37,326 nt of DNA from Candidatus Poribacteria bacterium. GTDB lineage: Bacteria > Poribacteria > WGA-4E > WGA-3G. Below the pieces are notes generated by a model that made no database searches, was not told where the DNA came from, and saw only the letters and a list, made by a program, of their open reading frames with translations. The stretch lies in contig PYIY01000200.1 of the NCBI GenBank assembly GCA_003635195.1, positions 67,855 through 105,180 of the forward strand, read 5' to 3'. A program made the translations under genes and the position numbers. Positions 1 through 8,408 of the stretch are shown here, in pieces (position 1 is the first letter of the stretch; every line of letters begins with the position of its first letter).

Positions 1-2
1 CA

Positions 3-170
3 CGGAGCCAATCGCCCGAAATTTTTCAGCAAAGTGAGTTGAGCGATGCGTTTGTCCCTGTCTACCCGATGGACAATTTCGAGGAGGCAAGAGTCAAGGT
101 GTGGGAGATTCGATATCTGCCGAATATCCAACCGAATCCGAAATATCTCGCAACAACACCCGGGGAATAA
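3..170 (+). CDS. 3' end of an unidentified protein gene (truncated by window edge)
   Basis: The frame beginning at base 3 is open from the window edge to a TAA at 168-170, giving 55 C-terminal residues. The composition is protein-like, including the stretch FVPVYPMDNFEEARVKVWEI, and it ends eight bases before the likely start of the next gene, as expected for a co-transcribed upstream gene. No start codon lies inside the window. I do not recognise the family. The alternative, that this is the unused 5' part of the next reading frame, is less likely because that frame has a good internal ATG at 178. Confidence 0.5.
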   Translation, partial: RSQSPEIFQQSELSDAFVPVYPMDNFEEARVKVWEIRYLPNIQPNPKYLATTPGE

Positions 171-177
171 GCACATA

Positions 178-729
178 ATGGTGGCAAACACTATAACGAT
201 CCATCGCTTGTTATTCACTTTTGTCGTTATTGCCCTATTTGGCAGGCATCGGACATTGGACATCGGGTTGATTGCAACTATTGTGCTTATCTTCGTGCTT
301 GATGGCGTTGATGGGTATATTGCACGTAGACAGAACGAGACATCAAAACTCGGCGAAGTTCTTGACACTGTCGCGGATAGAATCATTGAAAACACCTTTT
401 GGATTTATTTTACTACGATAGGACACCTCCCGTTATGGATGCCTATCGCTGTTATGGCACGAGGATTTATTACGGACAGTTTGCAACGGTTTTTTGGATA
501 CCCAGAAAGCGGATGGACACACGCCCTCACTCGCTCACGCACCAGTCGTGCCCTTTCGGGCATCACCAAAGTGTTAGCCTTCACGAGTCTTGCGAGTGCA
601 AGTTTCTTGGAAATTCCGGCTTTGGCACAAGGAAGTCTCATACTTGCCACCGTCGCTGTTGGGTTCTGCCTCCTTCGAGGGCTGCCATTCTTTTTTATTC
701 CAAGCAAAAATGCACAACGCAGATATTGA
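178..729 (+). CDS. CDP-alcohol phosphatidyltransferase family membrane enzyme
   Basis: This 183-residue integral membrane protein should transfer a phosphatidyl group from a CDP-alcohol to an alcohol acceptor in phospholipid synthesis. The full family signature D-G-x2-A-R-x8-G-x3-D-x3-D is present with D42, D45, G46, A49, R50, G59, D63 and D67; these Asp residues bind the metal and CDP. Hydrophobic segments lie before (about 10-40) and after the motif. The frame extends upstream to an ATG at 46, but ATG 178 is preferred because GGGGA lies 11 bases upstream and the family normally begins just before its first membrane helix. The acceptor alcohol (glycerol phosphate, inositol or other) cannot be told from sequence alone, so no gene symbol is given. 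Confidence 0.85.
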   Translation: MVANTITIHRLLFTFVVIALFGRHRTLDIGLIATIVLIFVLDGVDGYIARRQNETSKLGEVLDTVADRIIENTFWIYFTTIGHLPLWMPIAVMARGFITDSLQRFFGYPESGWTHALTRSRTSRALSGITKVLAFTSLASASFLEIPALAQGSLILATVAVGFCLLRGLPFFFIPSKNAQRRY

Positions 730-892
730 CGGATGAAAGGGGGGCAGGACGCGAAGGACAAGAAGCCTCCCCGAATCTTCCAATCCTACAAGCAAAGGAC
801 GGGGGTCTGCGTAAGTTCTACCAGTTATTCCCTAATGTCTCTCTGAAAAATTAGTTTGCATATAAAAAACGGTTTTGATAAACTGTAACATT

Positions 893-1234
893 ATGCTGAA
901 CTCTTTCTTCTTCGGCGGTAAAGGATTTCGACTTTTCCGCCTCCTCCTCCATTTCCCAAATTTCGTCAAGTTGGCGTGGCGACTGTTTGTGGATGAACGC
1001 GTGCCTATCCATCGGAAAGCGATCCTCATCCTCGCCGAATTATTGGCATTTGCCTTTGCTGTTGCCTACTTTGTAAATCCGCTTGATCTTGATTTTCTTC
1101 CCGTCTTTGGTCGTTTTGACGATATCCTCGTTGGTGCTTTTTTGATTCTGGTCCCTGGTGCTTGGTGCTTTATTAAATTATGTCCACAACACATTGTCCG
1201 TGAACACGTGGACCGAATTTCACGGAGAGAGTGA
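893..1234 (+). CDS. DUF1232 (YkvA-type) small membrane protein
   Basis: This protein of about 113 residues contains the DUF1232 core: a basic DERVPIHRKA segment, a hydrophobic stretch, then YFVNPLDLDFLPVFGRFDD followed by another hydrophobic segment. That matches the family pattern of a helix, an S/N-P-x-D-l-x-P-d loop, and a DD pair before the second helix. Function is unknown in the family. The frame also opens with TTG at 875, but ATG 893 is more natural; neither has a clear Shine-Dalgarno sequence. A loose TTGCAT-17-TAAACT pair at 856-884 would start transcription almost at the ATG, so leaderless translation is possible but unproven. Confidence 0.75.
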   Translation: MLNSFFFGGKGFRLFRLLLHFPNFVKLAWRLFVDERVPIHRKAILILAELLAFAFAVAYFVNPLDLDFLPVFGRFDDILVGAFLILVPGAWCFIKLCPQHIVREHVDRISRRE

Positions 1235-1371
1235 TTTTTTTCAAACTTTTTTGCAACTTTTTTTTCCAATAGGTGTGTCTCTATGACACAAACACAATAA
1301 ATGTAAAAATACAGTTCCGGTCGTCTCTAAAATCGGAGTTTCCGCTAATAAATTATACTGGAGGTTATACC

Positions 1372-2985
1372 ATGAAATTCAGAAACACACTTCGGAACCC
1401 TATAAAGGTGATGTTGATCTTCGCAGCATGTGTTGTCGTAGCAGGCATCGTCATCAGCTGGGATACCGATAAATTCACAGTGCAGACAGCAATCGGACAG
1501 ACGAACGACACACTTGAAACATCGGAAGATTTCCAGCACTTAGACCGAGCGAATCGGGCGTTTATTAATTTAGTCAAACGGACGCGGCCTGCAGTTGTGC
1601 AAATTACAACACAAACAAGACGAAATAGGATTGTGACACCACGAAGAAATCAATTGACACCTGAGCAAGAAGAGGAGTTTAGACGCTTTTTCGGCGATGA
1701 GCTCCCACTCCCCTTCAGACGCTTTTTTGAAGAACCCGAACGGATCCCTAATCCAATGCCTTCCAGAGGCGTTGGCTCCGGCGTAATTGTCAGTGACGAC
1801 GGTTATATCCTCACCAACAACCATGTTATTGAAGGCACCGATGAGATTAAGGTGACCCTATCAAACGGCAGAGAGTATGAAGCCGAGTTAGTCGGACGTG
1901 ATGATGGGCAGAGCGAAGTCGGCGGCAGCGATTTAGCAGTTATTAAAATTGATGCTGAAGCACTTCCCGTCCTGCCGTTCGGCGATTCAGACGCACTGGA
2001 AGTGGGTGAGTGGGTCATCGCTATCGGAACGCCGCTAAACTATTCCCAAAGCGTGACGCGCGGCATCGTTAGCGCGAAGGGCAGGACAGGGTTCACGGCT
2101 TATGGACAGTTCATACAAACCGATGCCCCGATCAATCAAGGGAACAGCGGCGGCGCGCTAATTAACATTCGTGGCGAAGTCGTCGGTATTAATACCCTAA
2201 TCGCCACTAATAGCATTATCAGGGGAAATATCGGCATCGGTTTCTCTATCCCAAGCAATCTCGCACAACAGGTCTTGCCACAACTCATAGAAAACGGGAA
2301 GGTCGAACGCGGTTGGCTCGGCATTAGTATGGAGCCAGTGAGTGCTGAGTTAGCGGAGGAAATGAATCTTGATACGCCACGCGGTGTACTTGTTATGGTT
2401 GTTGGTCCCAAAAGTCCTGCTCAAAAAGCAGGCATCCAGGTCGGAGATGTTATTCTTACCTTTAATGAGCAACAAGTCCAAGACCTGCATCACTTGCGGC
2501 ATATTGTCGGAGCAACAAAGGTTGGTAAATCTGTTGAAGTGACAGTCATCCGGGAGAGCGGTAAAGAAGAACGGTTGACTGTTAAATTGGGTAGACGTAC
2601 ACAAGAGACCCTAGCATCACTCTCACCCAATCAGGAGTTACCAATAATAATAGAGCAAGCAGAACAAGAAAAAAAGCTTGCGGGACTTCAGGTCGAAGAA
2701 CTAACCCCTGAGATGGCTGAACGTTACGGCTATGCTTCAGGCGAAAAAGGTGTTATTGTCACACAGGTTGAACGCGGCAGCGATGCAGAAAAAGAAGGCA
2801 TCAGACCCGGGTACCTCATCCAAGAATTGGAATGGATGCCGGTTGATGACCTTGAATCGTATTCACGCATCGCCGATCAACTGAAAAAGCAGAGTAAGAG
2901 ACGTGTGCTCCTCTATGTCAGGTTGCCAGATAATCAGGGTGGCGACTACGTCACCTTGGGCACTCGTCGCACATCAGACCGGTAA
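1372..2985 (+). CDS. htrA: HtrA/DegP-family periplasmic serine protease with two PDZ domains
   Basis: This 537-residue protease and chaperone acts in envelope protein quality control. It has an N-terminal membrane segment at about residues 11-29 (signal or anchor), a trypsin-like domain with catalytic triad H151 (TNNHV), D187 (SDLAV) and S259 (GNSGGA), PDZ1 at about 300-390 and PDZ2 at about 440-520. Between strands, GRDDGQSEVGGSD is several residues longer than the usual GRD-x2-TD, a modest insertion before the catalytic Asp. The frame opens earlier at a GTG (1273), but ATG 1372 is clearly the start, with GGAGG at 1360-1364 seven bases upstream. It appears to stand alone; a hairpin follows the stop. 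Confidence 0.93.
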   Translation: MKFRNTLRNPIKVMLIFAACVVVAGIVISWDTDKFTVQTAIGQTNDTLETSEDFQHLDRANRAFINLVKRTRPAVVQITTQTRRNRIVTPRRNQLTPEQEEEFRRFFGDELPLPFRRFFEEPERIPNPMPSRGVGSGVIVSDDGYILTNNHVIEGTDEIKVTLSNGREYEAELVGRDDGQSEVGGSDLAVIKIDAEALPVLPFGDSDALEVGEWVIAIGTPLNYSQSVTRGIVSAKGRTGFTAYGQFIQTDAPINQGNSGGALINIRGEVVGINTLIATNSIIRGNIGIGFSIPSNLAQQVLPQLIENGKVERGWLGISMEPVSAELAEEMNLDTPRGVLVMVVGPKSPAQKAGIQVGDVILTFNEQQVQDLHHLRHIVGATKVGKSVEVTVIRESGKEERLTVKLGRRTQETLASLSPNQELPIIIEQAEQEKKLAGLQVEELTPEMAERYGYASGEKGVIVTQVERGSDAEKEGIRPGYLIQELEWMPVDDLESYSRIADQLKKQSKRRVLLYVRLPDNQGGDYVTLGTRRTSDR

Positions 2986-2993
2986 TTAACGCA

Positions 2994-3022
2994 GCGAACG
3001 TCCGCGCTATCGGACGGTTCGC
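2994..3022 (+). terminator. Stem-loop after the HtrA gene
   Basis: GCGAACGTCCG (2994-3004) pairs with CGGACGGTTCGC (3011-3022) around a CGCTAT loop, with one bulged G at 3016. It starts nine bases after the HtrA stop. No T-run follows, so it may be a weak terminator or an mRNA 3'-end stabiliser. Confidence 0.5.
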
Positions 3023-3032
3023 GGATTAACAC

Positions 3033-3061
3033 TTGACGGATAGTTGTTTTTCTGGTAGACT
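3033..3061 (+). promoter_or_regulatory. Candidate sigma-70 promoter for the dehydrogenase gene
   Basis: TTGACG (3033-3038) and TAGACT (3056-3061) are separated by exactly 17 bases, in the gap before the dehydrogenase start at 3107. Predicted transcription would begin near 3068. The promoter is embedded in the perfect inverted repeat 3038-3078. Confidence 0.45.
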
Positions 3062-3078
3062 GCCGAAAACAACTATCC
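3038..3078 (+). promoter_or_regulatory. Perfect 13-bp inverted repeat overlapping the promoter
   Basis: GGATAGTTGTTTT (3038-3050) and AAAACAACTATCC (3066-3078) are exact complements around a 15-base loop that contains the putative -10 box. In RNA it would form a stable hairpin; in DNA the symmetrical arms could be an operator. A terminator role for the HtrA gene is also possible, although only two T follow. Confidence 0.45.
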
Positions 3079-3106
3079 TTCTGCTATTAAGAGGTTCAAG
3101 TTTTTG

Positions 3107-4132
3107 ATGAAAGCACAACGGGTTGTTTGGCCGAGTCGCGCCAAAGTGGATGTTGAAACGTTTGATTTACCCCCCATCGGAGATGATGAAGTCCTTGTCG
3201 CTACAGCGTGTACACTCATCAGTCCCGGCACGGAACGCGCCTTTTTATTAGGACTCCCCAATGCACAAGGACGTTACCCATCCCGACCGGGTTACAGCAA
3301 TATCGGTAAAGTCGCAGAGATCGGGAAGGCAGTCACAGGCTTGCAAGTAGGTGAGCGCGTCGCTTCAACGCACGGACATACCAGCCACTTCGTAACCTCA
3401 CCGAACCGTTTGTTGAAGGTGGCATCGCTTGATGTTCCCGCCGAAGAAGCTGTCTTTTTTAACCTTGGTGCGATTGCATTGCAGGGTGTCCGAAAAGCAC
3501 GCATTGAATTAGGAGAGGCAACATTGGTTTTAGGACAGGGGCTTATCGGTCTGCTGGCACTGCAACTCTCAAAACTCAGCGGCGCACTCCCGCTTATTGC
3601 CGCCGACCTCACCGATAGCCGTCTCTACACTTCTAAAAGTGTGGGGGCGGACTACACCCTCAACCCGGAAGATGCCGATTTCTCCGAACAATTGAATAGC
3701 CTTACAGAAGGTAGTGGACCCACGGTTGTTATTGAAGCGACTGGGCACCCGGACGCGATCAGCACCGCTTTAGATGTCGCGGGAAGAGATGCGCGCGTCG
3801 TACTGTTGGCGAGCACACGTGGCGAAACGCCAAAAGTAAATTTCTATCGGGATGTCCACAAAAAAGGGCTTATCCTTTACGGCGCACATAACTCTATCCG
3901 CCCGCGCCAAGAATCCTCGCCAAACTTCTGGACACTTGAAGATGACAGCCTTTTGCTATTATCACTCATCGCACAGAAGCGGCTCAATGTTGCGCCTTTG
4001 ATTAGTCACCGCATCCCTGGAGAAGAGGCACCGAATGCCTATCAACTGCTTATGAAATGGAACCCTAATTTACTCGGTGTCGTTCTTCAGTGGAACAATA
4101 GCTACACACCTTCAACCGCAAGGAATAATTAA
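3107..4132 (+). CDS. MDR-superfamily dehydrogenase (zinc-type alcohol dehydrogenase-like)
   Basis: This 341-residue oxidoreductase has an N-terminal GroES-like domain (residues about 1-130, including ISPGTE and VGERVA) and a Rossmann domain with the nucleotide-binding GQGLIG motif near residue 145. The usual catalytic-zinc Cys motif (C-G-S/T-D) of classical alcohol dehydrogenases is replaced by the region ATACTLISPGTE, so zinc catalysis is doubtful; it resembles the BchC-like or threonine-dehydrogenase-like branch that usually acts on polyols or sugars. The ATG at 3107 is preferred over an adjacent TTG at 3104, with AGAGG about 12 bases upstream. The last codons and stop are copied in the junction repeat before fusA. 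Substrate is unknown. Confidence 0.85.
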   Translation: MKAQRVVWPSRAKVDVETFDLPPIGDDEVLVATACTLISPGTERAFLLGLPNAQGRYPSRPGYSNIGKVAEIGKAVTGLQVGERVASTHGHTSHFVTSPNRLLKVASLDVPAEEAVFFNLGAIALQGVRKARIELGEATLVLGQGLIGLLALQLSKLSGALPLIAADLTDSRLYTSKSVGADYTLNPEDADFSEQLNSLTEGSGPTVVIEATGHPDAISTALDVAGRDARVVLLASTRGETPKVNFYRDVHKKGLILYGAHNSIRPRQESSPNFWTLEDDSLLLLSLIAQKRLNVAPLISHRIPGEEAPNAYQLLMKWNPNLLGVVLQWNNSYTPSTARNN

Positions 4133-4236
4133 AAATGGCAGTCAGCTACGCCGCAAAATGGAGAGCGGATTCAAGAAAGACATGTCAAAGTTCAAATCCA
4201 CGTTATTTAACCGCAAGGAATAATTAAAAAATGGCA
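4114..4236 (+). repeat. Direct duplication of the gene-junction sequence upstream of fusA
   Basis: A segment of about 25 bases holding the last codons of the dehydrogenase, its TAA, the Shine-Dalgarno AAGGA and the start ATGGCA occurs at 4114-4139 and again at 4208-4236, differing by one A. The second copy is the real fusA initiation site. The 95-base offset points to a tandem duplication or slippage event. Confidence 0.8.
4135..4227 (+). other. 30-codon micro-ORF created by the duplicated junction
   Basis: ATG at 4135 has the same AAGGA Shine-Dalgarno context as fusA and opens a frame of 30 codons that starts MAVSYAAKW and ends TARNN, the same five residues that end the dehydrogenase. It stops three bases before the fusA ATG. 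It could be translated and couple ribosomes into fusA as a leader peptide, or be a mere by-product of the duplication. No homology is recognised. Confidence 0.35.
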
Positions 4237-6387
4237 CGCGAATATCCGATTGAAAACGTGCGCAACATCGGCATTGCAGCACACATTGATGCCGGTAAAA
4301 CAACCACGACTGAACGCATCCTCTTCTACACCGGCAAAAAACATAAGATCGGGGCAGTGGATGATGGCACCGCTGAGATGGATTGGATGGTCCAAGAACG
4401 TGAACGCGGCGTGACGATCACCGCCGCTGCAACAACCTGTTTCTGGCGTGAACACGCAATTCATCTTATTGATACACCCGGACATGTTGATTTCACGGTA
4501 GAGGTAGAGCGTTCGCTGCGGGTCTTGGATGGAGCGATAGCTCTTTTTTGTGCTGTCGGTGGTGTCGAGCCGCAATCAGAAACCGTCTGGCATCAGGCGG
4601 AACGCTATCGTGTACCGCGCATTGTTTTCGTCAATAAGATGGACAGGATCGGCGCGAATTACGCTCGCGTCTTGGAGATGATGAAAGCACAATTGGGCGC
4701 GAATCCACTGCCACTCCAATTGCCGATTGGCGAAGGCACCAACTTTGCTGGTGTTATTGATCTGGTGACACAAAAGGCGATGCGTTGGGACACAGCAGAC
4801 CAAGGGCAGACCTATTCAGAGTCAGAAATTCCATCTGAATTTCAGGAGGAAGTTGAACAGGCACGAGAAACGCTTTTTGAGAGTGTTGCTGTTGAAGACG
4901 AAATATTGCTTGAGAAATACTTGAGCGGCGAAGAAATTACGCATGATGAATTATGGGCGGCTGTTCGCGCAGCGACTTTAAGCGGCGCATTAGTACCCGT
5001 ACTCTGCGGGAGTTCTTTGAAGAATCAGGGCGTTCAACCGCTGCTTGATGCGGTCATCGATTTTTTGCCATCCCCTGTTGATGTGCCACCTATTGAAGGG
5101 ACCCTACCACATCCCACTTCTAACACCGCGCGCGCCAAACGCAAAGAAGACGCAACTTCTGAGGAAAACAAAATAACGCGGCCCGCAGACGATACCGCCC
5201 CTTTTTCAGCCTTAGCTTTTAAGGTGGCAAGTCACCCAACAGTTGACAAACTCGTTTACTGTCGCGTCTATTCTGGCACACTTCGGCGCGGGGAGTCAGT
5301 CTATAACGTCCGTTCTGAGAAAAGAGAGCGGATCAATCGCATTTTGCAAATGCACGCCAATAAAGAGGCAGTGGCTGATGCGGCTTATGCCGGTGATATT
5401 GTCGCACTCGTTGGACTTAAAGATACCAAGACCGGCGATACCGTAACCGATGCAAAAGAACCCATCCTCTTAGAATCTATCACTTTCCCAGAGCCTGTCA
5501 TCTCTATCGCAATAGAGCCTGAACGGGCAAGCGATGCCGATGCACTCGAAGAGACACTCGAAAAACTCATGGACGAAGACCCGACCTTTACTGTCGGGAT
5601 TGATAAGGAGACCGGGCAGCGAATTATCTCCGGGATGGGCGAGCTGCATTTGGAGATTTTGACGGATAGAATGGTTCGTGAATTCGGGGTTAACGCACGC
5701 GTGAGTAAACTCCAAGTGGCATATCGCGAAACTATCAGTAGCGTTGCCGAAGCGCGTGGCACACACATTCATAAAACTGACGAGGCAGGCATTTACGGTG
5801 ATGTACTGCTCACGGTCGAACCGTTAGCACGCGACGAAGGATTTCAGTTTGACGATAACACCGACGAGACACAGATACCACGGCAATATATCCCCTTCAT
5901 TGAGAAGGCACTCGAAGGGGCGATGGGGACAGGCCCCCGCATTGGATACCCGATGCAGGACGTGAAGGTAACACTCACCGACGGCTCCTATCACCCAACA
6001 GATTCCTCGGAAGTAGCGTTTGAGGCAGCGGCAGCCCTCGCTTTTGAAAACGCTGTTAGAAAGGCGAACCCGTTGCTTTTAGAGCCAATTATGCAGATAC
6101 ATATCACTGTCCCGGATGAACATGTTGGTAAAGTTATTGGGGACCTGAATTCACGCCGCGCACACATTAGCGAGAGTTTGACACAAGACGCGTCCGAGAC
6201 AGGGCGCGCGTCGCGATTGACCCAAGACATCATCAACGCCGCTATCCCGTTATCAGAGACATTCCAATACACGACGCGACTCCGCTCAATGACCCAAGGA
6301 CGAGGCGCGTTTACGTTGGAATTTTCACACTACGAAGTGGTACCTGAATCTCTCGCGCCAGGTGCGAAACCTATTGGCTCGGTTTAG
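4231..6387 (+). CDS. fusA: Elongation factor G (divergent, EF-G2-like)
   Basis: This 718-residue translational GTPase catalyses ribosomal translocation or, if a paralogue, recycling. GTPase motifs are G1 AHIDAGKT (17-24), switch I RGVTIT (59-64), G3 DTPGH (81-85) and G4 NKMD (135-138), followed by domains II-V; the domain IV tip keeps the GSYHPTDSSE loop with the conserved His. The usual KQTGGRGQYA segment at the start of domain IV is replaced by HKTDEAGIYG, and an acidic-basic linker of about 30 residues follows FLPSPVDVPP. The gene is not in a str operon (no rpsL, rpsG or tuf beside it) but follows a dehydrogenase, so it may be a second EF-G rather than the housekeeping copy. AAGGA lies about 11 bases before the ATG. 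Confidence 0.9.
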   Translation: MAREYPIENVRNIGIAAHIDAGKTTTTERILFYTGKKHKIGAVDDGTAEMDWMVQERERGVTITAAATTCFWREHAIHLIDTPGHVDFTVEVERSLRVLDGAIALFCAVGGVEPQSETVWHQAERYRVPRIVFVNKMDRIGANYARVLEMMKAQLGANPLPLQLPIGEGTNFAGVIDLVTQKAMRWDTADQGQTYSESEIPSEFQEEVEQARETLFESVAVEDEILLEKYLSGEEITHDELWAAVRAATLSGALVPVLCGSSLKNQGVQPLLDAVIDFLPSPVDVPPIEGTLPHPTSNTARAKRKEDATSEENKITRPADDTAPFSALAFKVASHPTVDKLVYCRVYSGTLRRGESVYNVRSEKRERINRILQMHANKEAVADAAYAGDIVALVGLKDTKTGDTVTDAKEPILLESITFPEPVISIAIEPERASDADALEETLEKLMDEDPTFTVGIDKETGQRIISGMGELHLEILTDRMVREFGVNARVSKLQVAYRETISSVAEARGTHIHKTDEAGIYGDVLLTVEPLARDEGFQFDDNTDETQIPRQYIPFIEKALEGAMGTGPRIGYPMQDVKVTLTDGSYHPTDSSEVAFEAAAALAFENAVRKANPLLLEPIMQIHITVPDEHVGKVIGDLNSRRAHISESLTQDASETGRASRLTQDIINAAIPLSETFQYTTRLRSMTQGRGAFTLEFSHYEVVPESLAPGAKPIGSV

Positions 6388-6500
6388 ACACAAATCCAAG
6401 AATGGAAGCAAGGAAGCGAGGATGAAAGGCAGCTCCGCCAATCTTCCAATCTTCCAATCTTCCAATCTTCCGTTCGCATAGGAGCAACAAGGATTTGTGT
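6388..6500. repeat. Intergenic element: four CCAATCTT repeats inside a 10-bp inverted repeat
   Basis: Four perfect tandem copies of the octamer CCAATCTT occupy 6438-6469. They lie between exact inverted repeats ACACAAATCC (6388-6397) and GGATTTGTGT (6491-6500). A related but degenerate stretch (AATCTTCCAATC with similar flanks) occurs near 773-785 after another gene, suggesting a dispersed family. It separates convergent genes fusA and the P1 peptidase gene. Confidence 0.6.
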
Positions 6501-6511
6501 AAGCTGTAAAA

Positions 6512-7693
6512 TTAATGCCCGTATGTTTGCATCACCTTTTGGAGTTCAGCCAAGGGAATCGCGTACATCGTCCTGCCGTTGCGTCCGGTGGTCGTTGTTG
6601 CCATCGTCATTGAGTTGACAATAGCCTCCTCTGTCGCTTCAATGACTGCTTGGAACAGCGAACTTAAGCGTCCATTGGCGAGCATCTCGATTTCAAAGGT
6701 GCCAGTCTCGGTGCTGCTTGGAAAGATATTCGCAGTAGAAAACGCGATGACGAACTCACCACTACCGTCTGTACTCGGTGTACCTGTACGGGCGAGTCCG
6801 TGTGTTGCCCGGATCGCTAACTGTTTCAATTGACGGTGCGTTAACGGCGCATCAGTCGCGATAACAATAATGAAAGATCCGTCTCTCGTCGGTTTCGGTG
6901 GGGACCCCGTAATTGCTTTTCCCACGGGGACACCATCGATTCGCAATTGATGCCGCCGACCGCCATTGGCGTTAACGAGTACACCTACTGTCCATCCACC
7001 TCGTTCTTCAGATAGAACGCGGGAGGATGTACCGATACCCGCTTTGAAACCATAGCAGCGCATACCGGTGCCGCCGCCAACACAGCCTTCGATGACGGGA
7101 CCATGAGTCGCATTTTCAATGGCTTCAATCGCGTGCTCCGCTGTGACATGGAGGCCACTGATGTCATTCAAACCGCCATCATAACATTCTGCTACAATCG
7201 GCAGCACAATATTATTGTCGGGATACCTTTTCACAATGTAACGAACAACGCCATCGTGGACTGCGCCGACACTGAGCGTATTTGTAAGTAAAATGGGGGA
7301 TTCAATCCATCCGGCTTGGTTAATACGAGCGATGCCGGTGGCTTCGCCGTTACCATGGATGGTGTAGGCTGCACCGAACAGACGTGCCGTCCAAATATCA
7401 TCACTCGGAATGACAGCGGTGACACCCGTGCGAATCGAATCACCTTCATTCAAGGTGACATGCCCGACCTTCACACCAGCGACATCCGTGATGGCATTGT
7501 GAGTGCCTGTTGGAAGAGCCCCGATTTGGATACCGATGTCGCGCGCACGGGCGCGGGTATCCGAGTTTGTAGATTCAACTTTTACGCTGTATATAGAACA
7601 TGCGAAAAAAACACCCGTGAAAACGACAAAAATCAACAATTTCATGTCCCACGCGGTCTCAATACCTTGTGTTTTTTTTCCAAAGGTCTTCAT
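6512..7693 (-). CDS. P1-family (DmpA/S58) self-processing aminopeptidase
   Basis: This 393-residue member of the DmpA / L-aminopeptidase-D-esterase family has the N-terminal block GITDVxGVxVGHxT-like (about 68-80), a GGGTGMRCYGFKAGIG block (206-221), VGVLVNANGG (236-245) and DGSFIIVIATDAPL (271-284). Known members cleave themselves at a Gly-Ser bond before such a strand, making Ser the N-terminal nucleophile; here the predicted bond is Gly272-Ser273. A hydrophobic segment at about 20-33 suggests export. ATG 7693 has an AGGAAG sequence upstream but overlaps the upstream gene; ATG 7645 (residue 17) would start directly before the signal-like segment. It forms a leftward pair with the DUF4416 gene. 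Confidence 0.87.
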   Translation of the reverse strand: MKTFGKKTQGIETAWDMKLLIFVVFTGVFFACSIYSVKVESTNSDTRARARDIGIQIGALPTGTHNAITDVAGVKVGHVTLNEGDSIRTGVTAVIPSDDIWTARLFGAAYTIHGNGEATGIARINQAGWIESPILLTNTLSVGAVHDGVVRYIVKRYPDNNIVLPIVAECYDGGLNDISGLHVTAEHAIEAIENATHGPVIEGCVGGGTGMRCYGFKAGIGTSSRVLSEERGGWTVGVLVNANGGRRHQLRIDGVPVGKAITGSPPKPTRDGSFIIVIATDAPLTHRQLKQLAIRATHGLARTGTPSTDGSGEFVIAFSTANIFPSSTETGTFEIEMLANGRLSSLFQAVIEATEEAIVNSMTMATTTTGRNGRTMYAIPLAELQKVMQTYGH

Positions 7694-8225
7694 TTTCTAA
7701 TTGCTTCCTATAAATTTCGCGAATTTTGTTAAAAATAGCGATATACGTTGGCAACCGGTAGTCGGGGTAACTCCACTCCCACGGTTGAAACGTTTTACGA
7801 TAGAAGCGGAGCGTAATTTCGGCATAAATGCCATCACAGAGATAGATACGGTGGGCGTGATCCTTCGTTGAGGCAAGCACTAACTTTGCTAAGCAGAGGT
7901 AACCAGCGTCTAAATTGACGCGCCGCGCATCTCCTTTCGACTTCTTTATTTTGAAATTTTGCTCCACTGTATTTGTAAACAGTTTCATCTCTGCCAATGT
8001 ACCCGCGTCAACAAGCCTTTCAAAACTGATAAATTGCCTGTGGATGTCCGGCCCCATCTCAGCTTCATAATAGGTTGTGCTTGTAAAAGGCAGCAGTTCA
8101 CTTGTGAAGTCAATGGGTCCAAGATGCGCTGTCAGTTCCGGGTAAACGGTTGACAGAAGACACGGCTCAGCCGTCAGCACACCGATAACGGCTTTAACAG
8201 GTTGAGGCATTGTAATGATTCCCAT
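7659..8225 (-). CDS. DUF4416 family protein
   Basis: This 188-residue protein matches the DUF4416 pattern: an N-terminal PxPVKAVIGVLT strand and a C-terminal core with RVNLDAGYLCLAKLVLAS, a KDHAHRIYLCDGIYAEITL block, and WSYPDYRLPTYIAIF. No biochemical function is established for the family to my knowledge. The frame opens at TTG 8237, but ATG 8225 is preferred, with GGAG about seven bases upstream. It is the first gene of a leftward pair and overlaps the start of the following P1 peptidase if that gene begins at 7693. It is driven by the strong promoter at 8292-8320. Confidence 0.85.
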   Translation of the reverse strand: MGIITMPQPVKAVIGVLTAEPCLLSTVYPELTAHLGPIDFTSELLPFTSTTYYEAEMGPDIHRQFISFERLVDAGTLAEMKLFTNTVEQNFKIKKSKGDARRVNLDAGYLCLAKLVLASTKDHAHRIYLCDGIYAEITLRFYRKTFQPWEWSYPDYRLPTYIAIFNKIREIYRKQLENEDLWKKNTRY

Positions 8226-8291
8226 GTTGTTCTCCAAGGTCGAAGCGTAAAACGTTGTACTTGTGCCTTGCTACCCAAAATTTTATGCATG

Positions 8292-8320
8292 AGTATAGCA
8301 AACAGCATTTCAAGTGTCAA
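8292..8320 (-). promoter_or_regulatory. Sigma-70 promoter for DUF4416 - P1 peptidase
   Basis: On the minus strand TTGACA (8320-8315) and TATACT (8297-8292) are 17 bases apart, 67 bases upstream of the DUF4416 ATG. It is back-to-back with the rpoBC promoter. Confidence 0.75.
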
Positions 8321-8408
8321 TGTTCATGCCAAAAATTGGGGAAAAAGATAATATTAGACTTTAATTTCTCATTAAAATGTAAAAAAATGCTTTTTTTTAC
8401 AATTTTTC

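Noticed and set aside
1274..1290. TGTGTC/GACACA palindrome before the HtrA gene as an operator
   Set aside because: Only six pairs, and no promoter could be placed next to it.
4186..4212. tRNA-like GTTCAAATCC near 4190
   Set aside because: The flanking bases do not pair as a T-arm and no acceptor or anticodon stem is found.
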